A stretch of DNA of 64,000 nt, from contig CAJNDS010000399.1 of the NCBI GenBank assembly GCA_905221605.1, positions 62,001-126,000 of the forward strand, written 5' to 3'. Source of the stretch: Symbiodinium natans. Lineage: Eukaryota; Sar; Dinophyceae; Suessiales; Symbiodiniaceae. This document shows, piece after piece, positions 44,323 through 55,316 of the stretch. Each line of letters starts with the position of its first letter. Within the stretch, counting starts at the first letter, position 1. Below the pieces are notes generated by a model, which was not told the origin of the DNA, did no database searches, and saw only the letters and a program-made list of their open reading frames with translations. Made by a program: the position numbers and the translations under genes.

Positions 44323-44849
44323 ACCGTTTGCTTGTAATTGCCCCCGCACGCAGATAGCGTTTCACCCCAGACGCAGACAGCGTTAAGAAGCGAGTTCGCC
44401 TGACGGACTCGGTATATACATGCCTGAAAATCGGCGCCTAGAACCCCAAAAAGGAACCATCAGACTCAGATTTCCCAACTTTTTGCGCACCAGAATGTGC
44501 TAAAGCCCTGCCTTTAGTAGCTCTGGGCACATGCATCCTGAAAGCGGCTGCCAGAACTTGATCATGATTGGAACTCCACCAAACAAGGAACGTACAGTTC
44601 TGAGCCTTGCTGGCCTGAAGAAGCCAACACTAGTTTCCATTCGGTTTTTGTTTGCTTCTCCATTTCTGGGATTATCCCTGAACCTTATAGAGGGCCTCAT
44701 ATAACCCTAACCCTGTATAACTTTTGTTTAAGTGGTTAAGGCTTTTCCTTCAGGGCAGCTTGTGGCTCAACTTCAAAAACCGAATGTGTACGTACCACTT
44801 GGAGATGTGCGTGCTCTTGTCCAGCTTGGCGGTTCTTGCAGCTTGACCG
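44323..44849. other. Intergenic; short TTAGGG-like patch
   Basis: TAACCCTAACCCT at 44702-44714 resembles a two-unit telomere-like repeat. A repeated CGCAGATAGCGTT/CGCAGACAGCGTT pair lies near 44350-44384. No exon is supported. Confidence 0.5.
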
Positions 44850-46603
44850 GTGATGAATGTCGTAGACGTGGAGCCATATGAAGATTCGGTGGCCAGAGGT
44901 GCCTGGAGTGCTTCGTGTTGGCTGCAAGAGGGCTACACAGTATCGCACAGGTTAGCTACCGAGAGCGTCGCCAGTGCTGCAGGCCCGCTCACAGGTCACA
45001 TGCACGCTGAGGATTTCACTGACTTTCAGGTGCCCTTTGGTACCAGTGTCTTCGCATTCTTCGGGGTGCTGATATTGCTTCTCGCAGCTCACGAGTTGTA
45101 TACTGCTGCAAGCAAGAAGCCACTTTTGGCAGATCACGAGCGCAGCAACAACTTTCGCATCCAGTTTATGTTCTTGATCATTTGGTTCGGCTTCTTCGTG
45201 AACTCCTCGCTGATAGTCCCCCTCTCCCTGGACTACGCTATCGCTATGGGCCAGTCTGCTACAGCTAGCGGCGTGTTCCTGGGCTGTGGCACAACCCTGA
45301 GCGTGGTCGGTCTGATTGTTGGAAAATCCTTGAACAGTGAGACAAACTGGAATCAGGCCTTTGCTCGAAAGACGTACATCTGCTTTAACTCTCTTTCTAT
45401 TGCTCTCAATTTGTCTCTAGCTTTTTTGACGCAAGCGAGTGTCCACTGGAGTTTGCCGGCTAGACAGCAGTTCTTCTGGTGGAGTCAGCTCTTGCTGGGC
45501 TCTGTGTTCGGTGCTGCAGCGTTGCCAACCATCAGCTGGAACACATTATGGAATAAGATCACACCTCCGCAGGAGAAGACCTTCTGGATGATCATGGCTC
45601 AGTGCTGCCGAAATGGCGGTTTCCTTCTTGGCCCGCCCCTATTCGCCGCGATTAGTTGGGCTGTACGTCGGGGCCGTGACGCCTCTTGGCTCAATGATAC
45701 AAAGCCCTGTGATGAGGTCAAGCTTAAGCTTCAAAAAGGCAATTGAGCCTGTGCCAGGTCTCCCCCATCTCCTTGATGGCGTGGTCTTTCATGGCTTTGG
45801 CAGGGTGGTCTTTGCTGAGCTTGATGTATGCGTCGCTAACCTTCCCGCTCAAGATCAACCCGTTGCCTGAGACACCAGCTGAAGTCCATGAAAAGAAGTC
45901 TGCACAGGCATTGGAGGTCAGCCCGGAGCAGTTGCCCCCAGCTGACCGTGAGAAGATAGTCTGGCTCATGATTTACTATGCCTTCGAGAGGCCCTTCTCT
46001 GTTGCATCGATTGAGGTGGCCACAATCATGCTGCTAGAGGTTTCATATGGATGGACGGCGGAGTTCTGTGGCACCGCTTTCATGGTGATTGCCACATCCT
46101 CTCTTGCTCTCACAGCATGCTCCACATTCATGTTGTCCAGCAAATTGATGACTGAATCCATGGTCTTCTTCGCTGCTTCGTTGTCGGGCCTGTTTGGCGT
46201 CTTCCTCCTGTTTGGTAATTCCGGGCCCGGGAGCCTTCTCCTTGCGGACGCCATCGTCTACGGGGGTGCCAGTGTTGCCAATGGCATTGGGGAGGGTTGG
46301 GCGTGCCGAGCAGCTACACCCGGCACAAGCTACAGTATTGAAGCTTTCCGCGTGCGAAACATCATGGGCGTGAACATCAGCCGATTTTTGGCCCCCATCG
46401 CTGCCCGCTTCATTGTTGACTTCGGTGGTCGTAACATCTATGCTTTGCTGCAGCTTGTCCTCTGTACCTTGGGGACTTTGACCGTGTACAAGACTGTGTC
46501 CTTGGTGTGGCAAGGCACGTGCTGCGCTGAAGAGGCACTCGACGCAAAGCTGAGCCTCAACACGGAGGATGCCATCTGCAAGGACGCAAGTGACCCCAAG
46601 TAG
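44850..46603 (+). CDS. MFS-like membrane transporter, GC-AG intron
   Basis: Two frames join across a 77-nt intron at 45681-45757 (GC donor, AG acceptor, phase 0) to give RRGRD-VSPISLMAW without a break; the model is 558 codons. It has about 12 hydrophobic segments, for example FAFFGVLILLLAA, FMFLIIWFGFFV, FCGTAFMVIATSS and YALLQLVLCTLGTL, with GPPLFAAISWAVRRGRD resembling the loop after TM6 in major-facilitator-type carriers. The substrate is unknown. The N-terminal 60 residues may contain another intron: a CTTTCAG acceptor precedes VPFGTSVFAF at about 45030. The tail ends SLNTEDAICKDASDPK; a degraded copy of that tail occurs at 49222. It sits between two sulfotransferase paralogs. Confidence 0.8.
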
Positions 46604-47804
46604 CGCAAAGTCACACGAACGCTCTGCCAAGAAAATTCTGCGAGGCTTAGGTTCTAGAAGCTTCCACAGTCCCCAGAACTTCGAGTCGAGAAGAGTGTAG
46701 AAGACCCAGGGTAGGAGTTGCCAATATGTAAGTATGTAATCAAGTGCTAGAGGGCTTTTCCAGTGACGAAGCTCTTTCCCTGCGATTCTTGATGCAGTTC
46801 GCTGAAAGACTTTAATGAGAGCAAGTACGCCCTGCTCCAAACGCATACGAAGGCAGTTGGCTAATCTTCTCAAATCTATGCTTGTAACTTCCGCTCGCAG
46901 ATAATGAAGCCATGGCAGAATCTTGTGGGCATGGACACGAAACTCCCTCATCCATTCCTGGCTTCTGAGCTGTAGAAGCTAACTTCGGCGAGGCGTCGTT
47001 CGGCTAACACAGCCAGTTAGCTAGCACAGCCACGTGAAATAAAGGCACATAGTTTTCTGATCTGCAATCATCCCTGACATGGCTGTTAGTAGCAACAGGG
47101 CGTACAGGAGCCTTGGGCAAAGAAAGTGGAAACTACTGCATGGAGCAGTACCGTTCATTTGCTTTAATTACCATTGTTCCGGAATTGAAAATGGCAGTTT
47201 CCCCACGCAATGTCTTCAGCTCTGAAGGCTAGGTGCCCGGTCGCTTTAATTTTCGCTCACAATGAGCTTTTGCCACGGGCTCAAGCGGGACTTGCAAGAG
47301 TCCTTGTTGAGCTCGAATCCCAGATGTTGGAGCAGAGGGTGTCCCATGATTGGCATCTTAGGCTGCTGTGCATCACCCTAACAGCCCCCACGTGCTGGCT
47401 CACCCAGCCCTAAACCCTAAACCCTAAACCGTAAAGGTGGACAAGTGTGGGAGAGCCGAGGTCAGCTTTGATCCGTCAGTTCTGCAGCGACATCCCCGAG
47501 GCACTTTACAAACCAGGCGGGGGGCTGTGCGCGGCTGCAGGGCAGGAAGCAGGTGTATGCGTGGGCGATGTCTAACGTGAACATACTTCGCGGCAGCTTT
47601 TTATAGCTACTTTGCGAAGACCCCCCAACCATCAAGTGCTGTTTTCAGAAGACTACCTGTTGCAAGGACGGCTGAGGTAGACTGTGATAAAAATCTTCGA
47701 TCAGTACGATGGTTTGTTTAGATGCGTGGAAACAAGACCGTTTGGCTTGACCTGCTCAAGGCCGTGCGCGGCCGCTGAAAGCAAACGATGTGCCGCATTA
47801 GGTT
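46604..47804. other. Intergenic; no gene recognised
   Basis: A minus frame antisense to the transporter (46043-46951) is a shadow. A 67-codon + frame at 47210-47413 has no motif and ends at the telomere-like repeat. Confidence 0.5.
47408..47430. repeat. Interstitial telomere-type repeat (CCCTAAA)3
   Basis: Three perfect CCCTAAA units. This is the Arabidopsis-type telomere repeat also used by dinoflagellates, here internal. Confidence 0.9.
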
Positions 47805-48833
47805 ATGCGGCATTTCTTTTTCCTGTGGTTTCACTTAGTAACTCTCGTAGCTCCTCCATTGCGTGCGTCTGGCGGGGAAGCTGAACCTGCTGCATGCGCA
47901 CTGCTGCAACATGGCCTAGTCCTACGAGGCCCGCAGGAGCAACGTCTCCAGGATGCGCAGCCCATCTCCTGGCTGCATTTCCCCAAAGCTGGAAGCTCCT
48001 TCATCAATGCAATTGTTCACTTACCCGGAGTTTGCCCTTCCATGAGCAACCTTACCATTTCGAAAGACTTGCTCGGAGAGTGCTGGTTGACCAAGTGGAA
48101 CTTGAACTTTTGTCAGAAAGCCTGTGAATTCGACAAGTTTACATGTCCAGAACACCCGGCATATGAAAAGCATCCTACAATCACGGACTATTCTGCCCAG
48201 CACGGAAAGTTGATGGGCATGTTCCGTGATCCGGATCAGCGCATACTCTCTGGATACCATGATGACGCAAACAATCTTGCCGCCATCAATTACGCGGATT
48301 ACCTACACGAAGACCTCCGGATCCAGAACTGCACATATATGGGGGATGACGTGCCGAAGGTGCCAATTCTAGACTTTGCTGAGTCGTGGAAGGGTGGCAT
48401 GGCATACCAGGTTTTGACCGAGAACCCCAGCACACAAACACTGGATCCCAAGCGTTCAAAGATCACTCTGGAAGATGCACAAGAGGCTGCTCAGCGGGTG
48501 CGTGATGGCTTTGCATTTGTAGGAATCACAGAAGAGTGGGACCTGTCCATATGCCTCTTCCATAAGATGTTTGGCGGCGCTTGCCATGCAGGGGACTTCG
48601 AAAACACACGCCCCAGTTCCCCTGGAAAGTCGGCGTCCATGAACTACGACGTGACGGAGCTGATGGGCTGGCACGATCACGTGGATGCTGTGGTGTACGC
48701 AGCTGCAGTCCAAGTGTTCGAAGCAAATCTGGACGCTTTCGACGTCTCTCACCGGACGTGCCAGGAATGCTACCTCGCGGCCAACAGAACAAGCGGCGAG
48801 GTCACTTGGCACGGCTCAACTCTGCCAGGCTGA
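47805..48833 (+). CDS. Sulfotransferase-like protein, copy 2
   Basis: A single-exon 342-codon gene. The ATG at 47805 begins a signal peptide (MRHFFFLWFHLVTLVAPPL). The PAPS loop is HFPKAGSSFINAI (Lys61) and the 3'-phosphate site FRDPDQRILSGYHDD (Arg141, Ser149). It shares with copy 1 long identical segments such as AQRVRDGFAFVGITEEW, AESWKGGM and the C-terminal CQECY, and continues with a 16-residue tail. Both copies keep the motif residues, so both may be active. Substrate and compartment are inferred only from family and signal peptide (Golgi lumen). Confidence 0.85.
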   Translation: MRHFFFLWFHLVTLVAPPLRASGGEAEPAACALLQHGLVLRGPQEQRLQDAQPISWLHFPKAGSSFINAIVHLPGVCPSMSNLTISKDLLGECWLTKWNLNFCQKACEFDKFTCPEHPAYEKHPTITDYSAQHGKLMGMFRDPDQRILSGYHDDANNLAAINYADYLHEDLRIQNCTYMGDDVPKVPILDFAESWKGGMAYQVLTENPSTQTLDPKRSKITLEDAQEAAQRVRDGFAFVGITEEWDLSICLFHKMFGGACHAGDFENTRPSSPGKSASMNYDVTELMGWHDHVDAVVYAAAVQVFEANLDAFDVSHRTCQECYLAANRTSGEVTWHGSTLPG

Positions 48834-49221
48834 GTAGTCTTGATCGAAGTCAAGTAGCTGTTCAGAGCTGGCGTGTTACAACCGGCAGCGATGGGAAAGA
48901 CGTTCCCAAAGCAAATGTCGCCGCGTTTTCGTTCTCGCGGAACAGACAGCGGCTGCTGAAAACCTGAGTTTAAGGTTCGCTTGGGGGGTTTGGGCTCCTG
49001 CACAGGCACGCGAGTGCAAACACGTTAGCAATCGGCCTTCAGATTTGTTTCAGAAACTTGCATATCTTGCATGAAGACATGACAACAAGCTCAAAAATGT
49101 CTAGAAACCTCGGATTCACACCCAGCAACCTGCATTAACCGGTTATGCAGCGCTTACTTGAACTCTTCAGGAAGAGCATGTTGGGAAGATTGCGCGCTCC
49201 GTAGGGTTGTTCTCACGACCA
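48834..49221. other. Intergenic; no gene recognised
   Basis: Between sulfotransferase copy 2 and the transporter remnant. I see no exon. Confidence 0.5.
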
Positions 49222-49290
49222 GGACAGCATGCGCCTCAACACCGAGGATGCCATCTGCAAGGACGAAAGTGCCCCATTCAGTGCAAAGTC
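49222..49290 (+). pseudogene. Remnant of a second transporter 3' end
   Basis: The + strand encodes RLNTEDAICKDES, matching the transporter tail SLNTEDAICKDAS at 46550-46595, and the nucleotide match continues as CAACAC.GAGGATGCCATC. Past it, only GCAAAGTC is shared. The rest of the transporter is missing between sulfotransferase copy 2 and this point (under 400 bases), so this is a deleted duplicate. Confidence 0.75.
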
Positions 49291-52203
49291 TGCTGAATCT
49301 GACACTTCCTGGAATCATCTCATATCTCATCCAGTCGTGCCTCTGAGGCCCCGGCTTTACGAGCTTGCTCCACTTCTTTCTCTTGCTTAACGCGCTCGGC
49401 CCTTGCCACAGAAGTTTGGCTTTCTTAATTTTTCTTAATGACCGCCCTCCTTCCTGTCCGTACGCCGCTTGGGGCATGACTGTCTGAAGATTACTCACCT
49501 GAAGAACCGAAACCTTTGACCACCTTGAACTTTGGCATCTGAAGCATCAAGGAGCATCATCCGCACCCTGTGTCAAGGCTAAGGCACCGAACCTTGAAGA
49601 GAAGATGGAAACGAGAAGCCCAAGCCCTTCTTTGTGTTTGCGGGTGGCAATATTTCGCAGAAACCCAAAGCCCCTCTTTCTCTCTCGCTCGCTCGCTCTC
49701 TCTCTCTCTCCCTCTCTCTCTTTGTCTGTCTGTCTTCCTATCTTTCTCTGCCCCTCCCTGCTTTTTCGGCTCCTGGACACCCTTCTCCCCTCTCTCGCGC
49801 TCTCTCCCTCACTCTCTCTCTCTCTCTTTCTCTCTTTCTCTTTCTTTTGTGCGTGCGCTCGCGCGTGCGTGCGAGCACACGCATCAGAAGCATCAGCGGT
49901 GGGCGTGGCCGAACCTTAACGGGGAAGGGGGCAGAGAGTGGAAGAAGTGGGGGAGACATCTTTTTCAGAAAGCATCGATAGGGGGGTAGGAGGTGGGGAG
50001 TTCCAAGGAAAGTTGTTGGGTAGTGGAAGGGGTTGGGGGGGGGGGGGTCGGCTCAATGTTTTCGGCCCTTAGCGCAAAGCCATGTCTACCTCCTTAGATC
50101 GGGTGGGGTAGAGAGGCGGGCGGCGGGGGGGTCAGCGTGGGCTTGCTGAGGCCCACTAAACTTTGCCTCATGTGCACTCTTATCTATAAAGGGAAGGGGT
50201 AGAGAGCACTGATGAGGGAGAGGGTAGACAGGTAGCGGCATAAGGGGAGAGGCGAGGGGGTATAAATCTCTTTTAGCCGGGGCGGTGGGAGGGTTTGGGG
50301 CTGCGCTGGAGCCGTCAACAAGTCCATTTTACCCTCCATAAGCGTCGATAGAGGGTAGGAGTAGGAAGTACAAAGGGGAAGAGTTAGGTGTCGGAGAGGG
50401 GGCGAGAATGGGTCTTCACTGACGCCGCAAACTCCCAAACACAATTCTGCACCCTTTTGGACTGGCTTTGATATAGGCCCATATAGGTGCCCTCGAAAAT
50501 GGGGCACCCCAAATTCAAAATGCATCCAAATATATTGCAACAATCCCAATGCAGGGACTCCCAGCAAGGGAAAGAAGTGATGCTCTTGCGTTCAACTCCA
50601 AACTTCAAAGCTTCAAGCAACCCACATTCGGTTCCATTCCCTTGTTTCTTGGTGGTCGGCAGCAGGGAATGCAGGCCACGGAAAAGACGACAGAAAGTTG
50701 TTCGCTTTCCAGTCTGATCGGAATGCGGTTTTAGAGGAGGTTGTCAAATGTGTGGCTCCATCAGATGAAGTGGTTCAGCAGTGTCCGCACATTTTACAGC
50801 AACAAACTCAGTGGCGAACTAGCTTGCGCAAGAGAGAGCAGGATTTCATCTATCCGTCAGCCCACTGGCGGTGGCACGTTGATATTTAATGCTTCCCGGT
50901 TTCGGTCAAGCCGGTACCACGAACCCCCGAAGCCCCTGAAGCCACCATGCGACGAGGAGAATGGCGAATGCCGAATGCTTACACGAACCTCGCCAAGGGA
51001 CTCTAGTTGTAGGAAGCTTCCGGTCATAGTGGGCTGCTCGTGATTGCTGCCGTCACATGTCCATCGTTTCGACGCAAGCGGGACATGTCCAACTCTCTGG
51101 CGAAACCTCCTGCGCGTTCAGGAGCGGATGCTGTTGCAGCGCGAGCTTTGTGGTAATGTTAATGTCATTTTTCCCAGACTTTGGCCTCATGTCAGAGACG
51201 AGCCAGTTGCAGAGTCACAGGGACACAGCAGGACGGTTTCAGTGGGGATTTCAGTCATGAAGCCTCAAGGCTGTGGAGCCAGGGTTGGAATCGGCAAAGC
51301 ACAGAGCCTCACAGCTTTTTTTTTTTTGATTGTTGGTTGGCATTTGGTGGACCACGATCAGCGAATTTACGGCAATCTGGATTATGATCTCAATATACTC
51401 ACTATGCAGGTCTTGCAGCTCGTGTGTCCGAATCATTGGTGACTTATGAAGTCCAGGGTCTTTGGCGGAATCCTGTCTGAAAGACGTCGGATTTGGGGCT
51501 TACCCTCCACGATGGTTTGTGGATGCACATATGCAGATTCACATGCACATTGGCGGGATGCATGGATGGATATGGATATGGATGGAGGAATAGATCGGCA
51601 CGCAGGGTGCCTCTTTTGGGCGACAAGACCTGCCTGGCTGTTGCGGAGGGTGCCTTGCCCTCCACCGTCTCAGGGAGCCCCCTCGCGTCATAGGCAGACC
51701 CCGCCCAAGACTCAAGGTCGATGACAGTAGTGGGTCCTCCAATTTCATTCTCGGCAACTCATGGCCAGACCTGCTTGGCAAGACTCAGCCCGTGGACCTC
51801 CACTTTCAGGGGGGGGGGGGGCCTCTCCTTGGGCGGGATCCTGGACACGGAGCACGTTCTTAGCACGGTGGCTTCAGTTTGCCTTCGCAGAAGTAGATGT
51901 GCAGACTCAACTATGTAAGCGCACGCTGGAGATTACTTTACAAACCTCCAGTCACCAGTGCAAAACTCAAGACGGCAGTTGAAACATACACGCAATCGCC
52001 CCATAGTGTGGAAGAGCACTTTTCCAGTCCAATTATGAGAGAACTAGCTTGTCAAAGATTTAATGGCTACCGCCAGTGCCGCCGACCCCTCAACCTTATG
52101 GATCGTATTACACTCACCTTCCGGGTCCTGTCTTTGCTGGACCGTGGTGTAAGGACACTACACATATATAGGCAAAAGAACCACAACCCGATAGCAAAAA
52201 AAC
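49291..52203. other. No gene recognised; pyrimidine- and G-rich repeats
   Basis: A CT-rich low-complexity tract spans about 49675-49850. Two diverged copies of a GTCGATAGAGGGTAGGAG-type segment lie at about 49971-50030 and 50340-50400, with a G run at 50036-50047 and another at 51810-51821. Open frames through these tracts are compositional. Nothing else is assigned. Confidence 0.5.
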
Positions 52204-52220
52204 AAACCCTAAACCCTAAA
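52204..52220. repeat. Interstitial telomere-type repeat
   Basis: Two CCCTAAA units with flanking A, starting just before the G-rich tandem block. Confidence 0.8.
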
Positions 52221-52309
52221 CTCGAATCCCAACAAAACCTTCGAATCCTTGCCCTGCCACTGACGCCCTATGTACCTACGTGGGCAACGCCGCGCTGTCC
52301 GTGGTGGCC

Positions 52310-53201
52310 CGGGGCCCAGGGCATGCACTGGAGGGTGGGCGGGAGTGGGGCATGCACTGGAGCCCTTAAAACACGCCAGTCTGACAGCAAGGCAGCGGAG
52401 GGGGTCGGCGGGGTTGGTGGGAAGGGCGGGGGGAGCGGGGGGGGGGGGGGGGGCAGCGAAGGAGGGCTCGGCTGCATGGAGCCCTTTAAAAACACTCCAT
52501 TCTAACAGCAAGGCAGCGGGAGGGTGGGTGGCATGCACGGAGCCTTAAAACACCATTCTAACAGCAAGGCAGCGGGGGGAAGGGCGGGGGAGCACTGGAG
52601 GGCCCTTGGTGAAAACACTCCATTCTAACAGGGAAGGGGGGGGGGGGGGGGGGGGGGCGGGGGGGGGGGGGGGGGGGGGGGGGGCAGCGAAGGGAGGGCT
52701 CGGGCATGCACTGGAGCCCTTAAAAACACTCCATTCTAACAGCAAGGCAGCGGGAGGGGTGGGCAGGAGTGGGGCATGCTGGAGCCCTTAAAACACGCCA
52801 GTCCGCGGTGGTGGGAAGGGCGAAGGGAGCGGGGGGGGGCGGGGGGGGGCGGGGGCAGCGAAGGGAGGGATTCTAACAGCAAGGCACGGCTTTTTGGAGC
52901 ATGCACTGGAGCCCTTAAAAACACTCCATTCTAACAGGGAAGGGCGGGGGGAGGGGCGGGAGGGCTCGGGCATGCACTCCTTGAAAACACTCCATTCTAA
53001 CAGCAAGGCAGCGGGAGGGGTGGGCGGGAGTGGGGCACCTTAAAACACGCCAGTCTGACAGCAAGGCAGCGGGTGGGAAGTGCGGGGGGAGCGGGGGGGG
53101 CGGGGCGGGGGGGGCGGGGGCAGCCCTTAAAAACACTCCAAGGGGGAGCGGGGGCGGCGGGGGGGGGCATGCACTGGAGCCCTTAAAAACACTCCATTCT
53201 A
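52310..53201. repeat. G-rich tandem block with CACTCCATTCTAACAG spacer
   Basis: Irregular units of roughly 60-200 bases, each with a GGGCATGCACTGGAGCCCTT part, AAAACACTCCATTCTAACAG, GCAAGGCAGCGG and a long G run. Open frames on both strands follow the repeat. It ends at an assembly gap. Confidence 0.9.
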
Positions 53202-53301
53202 NNNNNNNNNNNNNNNNNNNNNNNNNNNNNNNNNNNNNNNNNNNNNNNNNNNNNNNNNNNNNNNNNNNNNNNNNNNNNNNNNNNNNNNNNNNNNNNNNNN
53301 N
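53202..53301. other. Assembly gap (100 N)
   Basis: Exactly 100 N between two different G-rich tandem blocks. The round number suggests a gap of unknown true size. Confidence 0.98.
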
Positions 53302-54850
53302 GGGGGTGAGAGAGGCGGAGGCAGGAGGGGGGGGCGTGGAAGGGTAAGGGGACGAGGTTTGGGAGGGGGAGGGGGTGGGGGGTGGGACCAGGGCGGGCGT
53401 GCATTGGAACCCCTAAAACACTAAAGATTGGGTGGGGTGGGTGGGTGCGGGTGGAGTGAAGGAATGTCGGGGGTGGGGGTGGGGTGGGGGGGGGGTGACT
53501 GTGGAGGGGGGAGTGACAGGGTTGGTGTTGGATTAGGGAGTGAGGGGCGGAGGGGAGCCGTGGGGCCAGAACCCATGGATCCATGAGGGGCATGGGCGGC
53601 GGGGCAGGGTGCGTGAGGGGTAAGGGGTAGGGAGCTGGGTCCATGAGGGGTAGGTCAAGGGGATGGAGAGTGGAGCTTTGGATGGGGTGGAGTAGGTGGT
53701 GGGGGTGGAGCAGCTCAAGGGATGAAGAATAGGACCAGGAGCCATGGGTCCATGAAAAGCATGGCGGGGTGCGTGGGGGGCTTGGGCAAGGGGAATGTAT
53801 GCGGAGCGGGAAGGGCGGATGGGCGGGGAGCGGGTGCGTGGGTGGGGGTAGGGGCGGCCAGAACCCATGGATCCATGAGCGGCGCATGGCGGGGTGCGTG
53901 GGGGGAAGATTGGAGGCCCACGGCGGAGGACAGGGGAGTGGGAGGGGGTGGGGGGCGGGGTGGGAGTGGGGGGTGGGGTGGGTGGGTGCGGGTGGAGTGA
54001 AGGAATGTCGGGGGTGGGGGTGGGGTGGGGGGGGGGGTGACTGTGGAGGGGGGAGTGAGGGTTGGTGTTGGATTAGGGAGTGAGGGGCGGAGGGGAGCCG
54101 TGGGGCCAGAACCCATGGATCCATGAGGGGCATGGGCGGCGGGGCAGGGTGCGTGAGGGGTAAGGGGTAGGGAGCTGGGTCCATGAGGGGTAGGTCAAGG
54201 GGATGGAGAGTGGAGCTTTGGATGGGGTGGAGTAGGTGGTGGGGGTGGAGCAGCTCAAGGGATGAAGAATAGGACCAGGAGCCATGGGTCCATGAAAAGC
54301 ATGGCGGGGTGCGTGGGGGGCTTGGGCAAGGGGAATGTATGCGGAGCGGGAAGGGCGGATGGGCGGGGAGCGGGCGCGTGGGTGGTGGGGGTAGGGGCGG
54401 AGGGGAGCCGTGGGGCCAGAACCCATGGATCCATGAGGGGCATGGGCGGCGGGGCAGGGTGCGTGAGGGGTAAGGGGTAGGGAGCTGGGTCCATGAGGGG
54501 TAGGATGGAGAGTGGAGCTTTGGATGGGGTGGAGTAGGTGGTGGGGGTGGAGCAGCTCAAGGGATGAAGAATAGGACCAGGAGCCATGGGTCCATGAAAA
54601 GCATGGCGGGGTGCGTGGGGGGCTTGGGCAAGGGGAATGTATGCGGAGCGGGAAGGGCGGATGGGCGGGGAGCGGGTGCGTGGGTGGTGGGGGTAGGGGC
54701 GGAGGGGAGCCGTGGGGCCAGAACCCATGGATCCATGAGGGGCATGGGCGGCGGGGCAGGGTGCGTGAGGGGTAAGGGGTAGGGAGCTGGGTCCATGAGG
54801 GGTAGGTCAAGGGGATGGAGAGTGGGAGCATGGGCCAGAGCTTTGGATGG
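53302..54850. repeat. G-rich tandem block, ~302-bp higher-order unit
   Basis: Landmarks such as GCCAGAACCCATGGATCCAT recur at about 53565, 53855, 54105, 54415 and 54717, and AAGAATAGGACCAGGAGCC at about 53725, 54265 and 54567. The last two full units are 302 bases apart; earlier ones differ by internal insertions. Long minus-strand Pro/Ser/His-rich frames here are repeat artefacts. Confidence 0.9.
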
Positions 54851-55289
54851 GGTGGAGTAGGTGGTCGGGGCAATGGGTCTTCACTGACGCCGCCCCCGGC
54901 TGGGGTCGGCGGATAAAGATGACAGGGCTTGATTCAGAGAGCAATGTCCAGCCCCTGCACGTGCGGGATCGCTCCCGCCAGCCGCTTTCCTCGCCGTCCT
55001 GCAGGATCTGGGCACCCTTCTGGGTGGCTTCTTGGGAGCTCTATGCTTGCCAAGGTTTAGGTTGGGGCCGTTGTCGGCAGTAAGGTAGGCATACACCGTA
55101 TTCGGACTGGATTATTGAGCAGATTTGAGCTGCTGTTTCGGCTTGCGTTCTCGGATGCGTGATGCAAGTTTTCCGCATCCTGCCTTAAGTCAGAGATGAA
55201 GAGTTAGACATTTCTGGGAATCACCCCGCTGTGGGCACTGCACCACCTCGCTGGAAGCTACCTGGGAAAACCAAAGCTTGCTCAACGTC
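54851..55289. other. Unassigned, one hydrophobic exon-like segment
   Basis: At 55005-55050 a + frame after CTGCAG and before GT encodes DLGTLLGGFLGALCLP, a possible membrane segment with the splice context of an exon. It stands alone. Position 54872-54893 repeats a 22-mer from 50407-50428. Confidence 0.25.
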
Positions 55290-55316
55290 TAGGGTTTAGG
55301 GTTTAGGGTTCAGGGT
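55290..55316. repeat. Interstitial telomere-type repeat (TTTAGGG)
   Basis: Three TTTAGGG-type units, the last degenerate (TTCAGGG), in the opposite orientation to the patches at 47408 and 52204. Confidence 0.9.

Noticed and set aside
46043-46951. 302-codon minus ORF
   Set aside because: Antisense shadow of the MFS-like transporter exon.
53183-54873. Minus-strand ORFs of 157-333 codons rich in Pro, His and Ser
   Set aside because: They follow the tandem units exactly, repeat the same peptide each unit, and the longest crosses the N gap.
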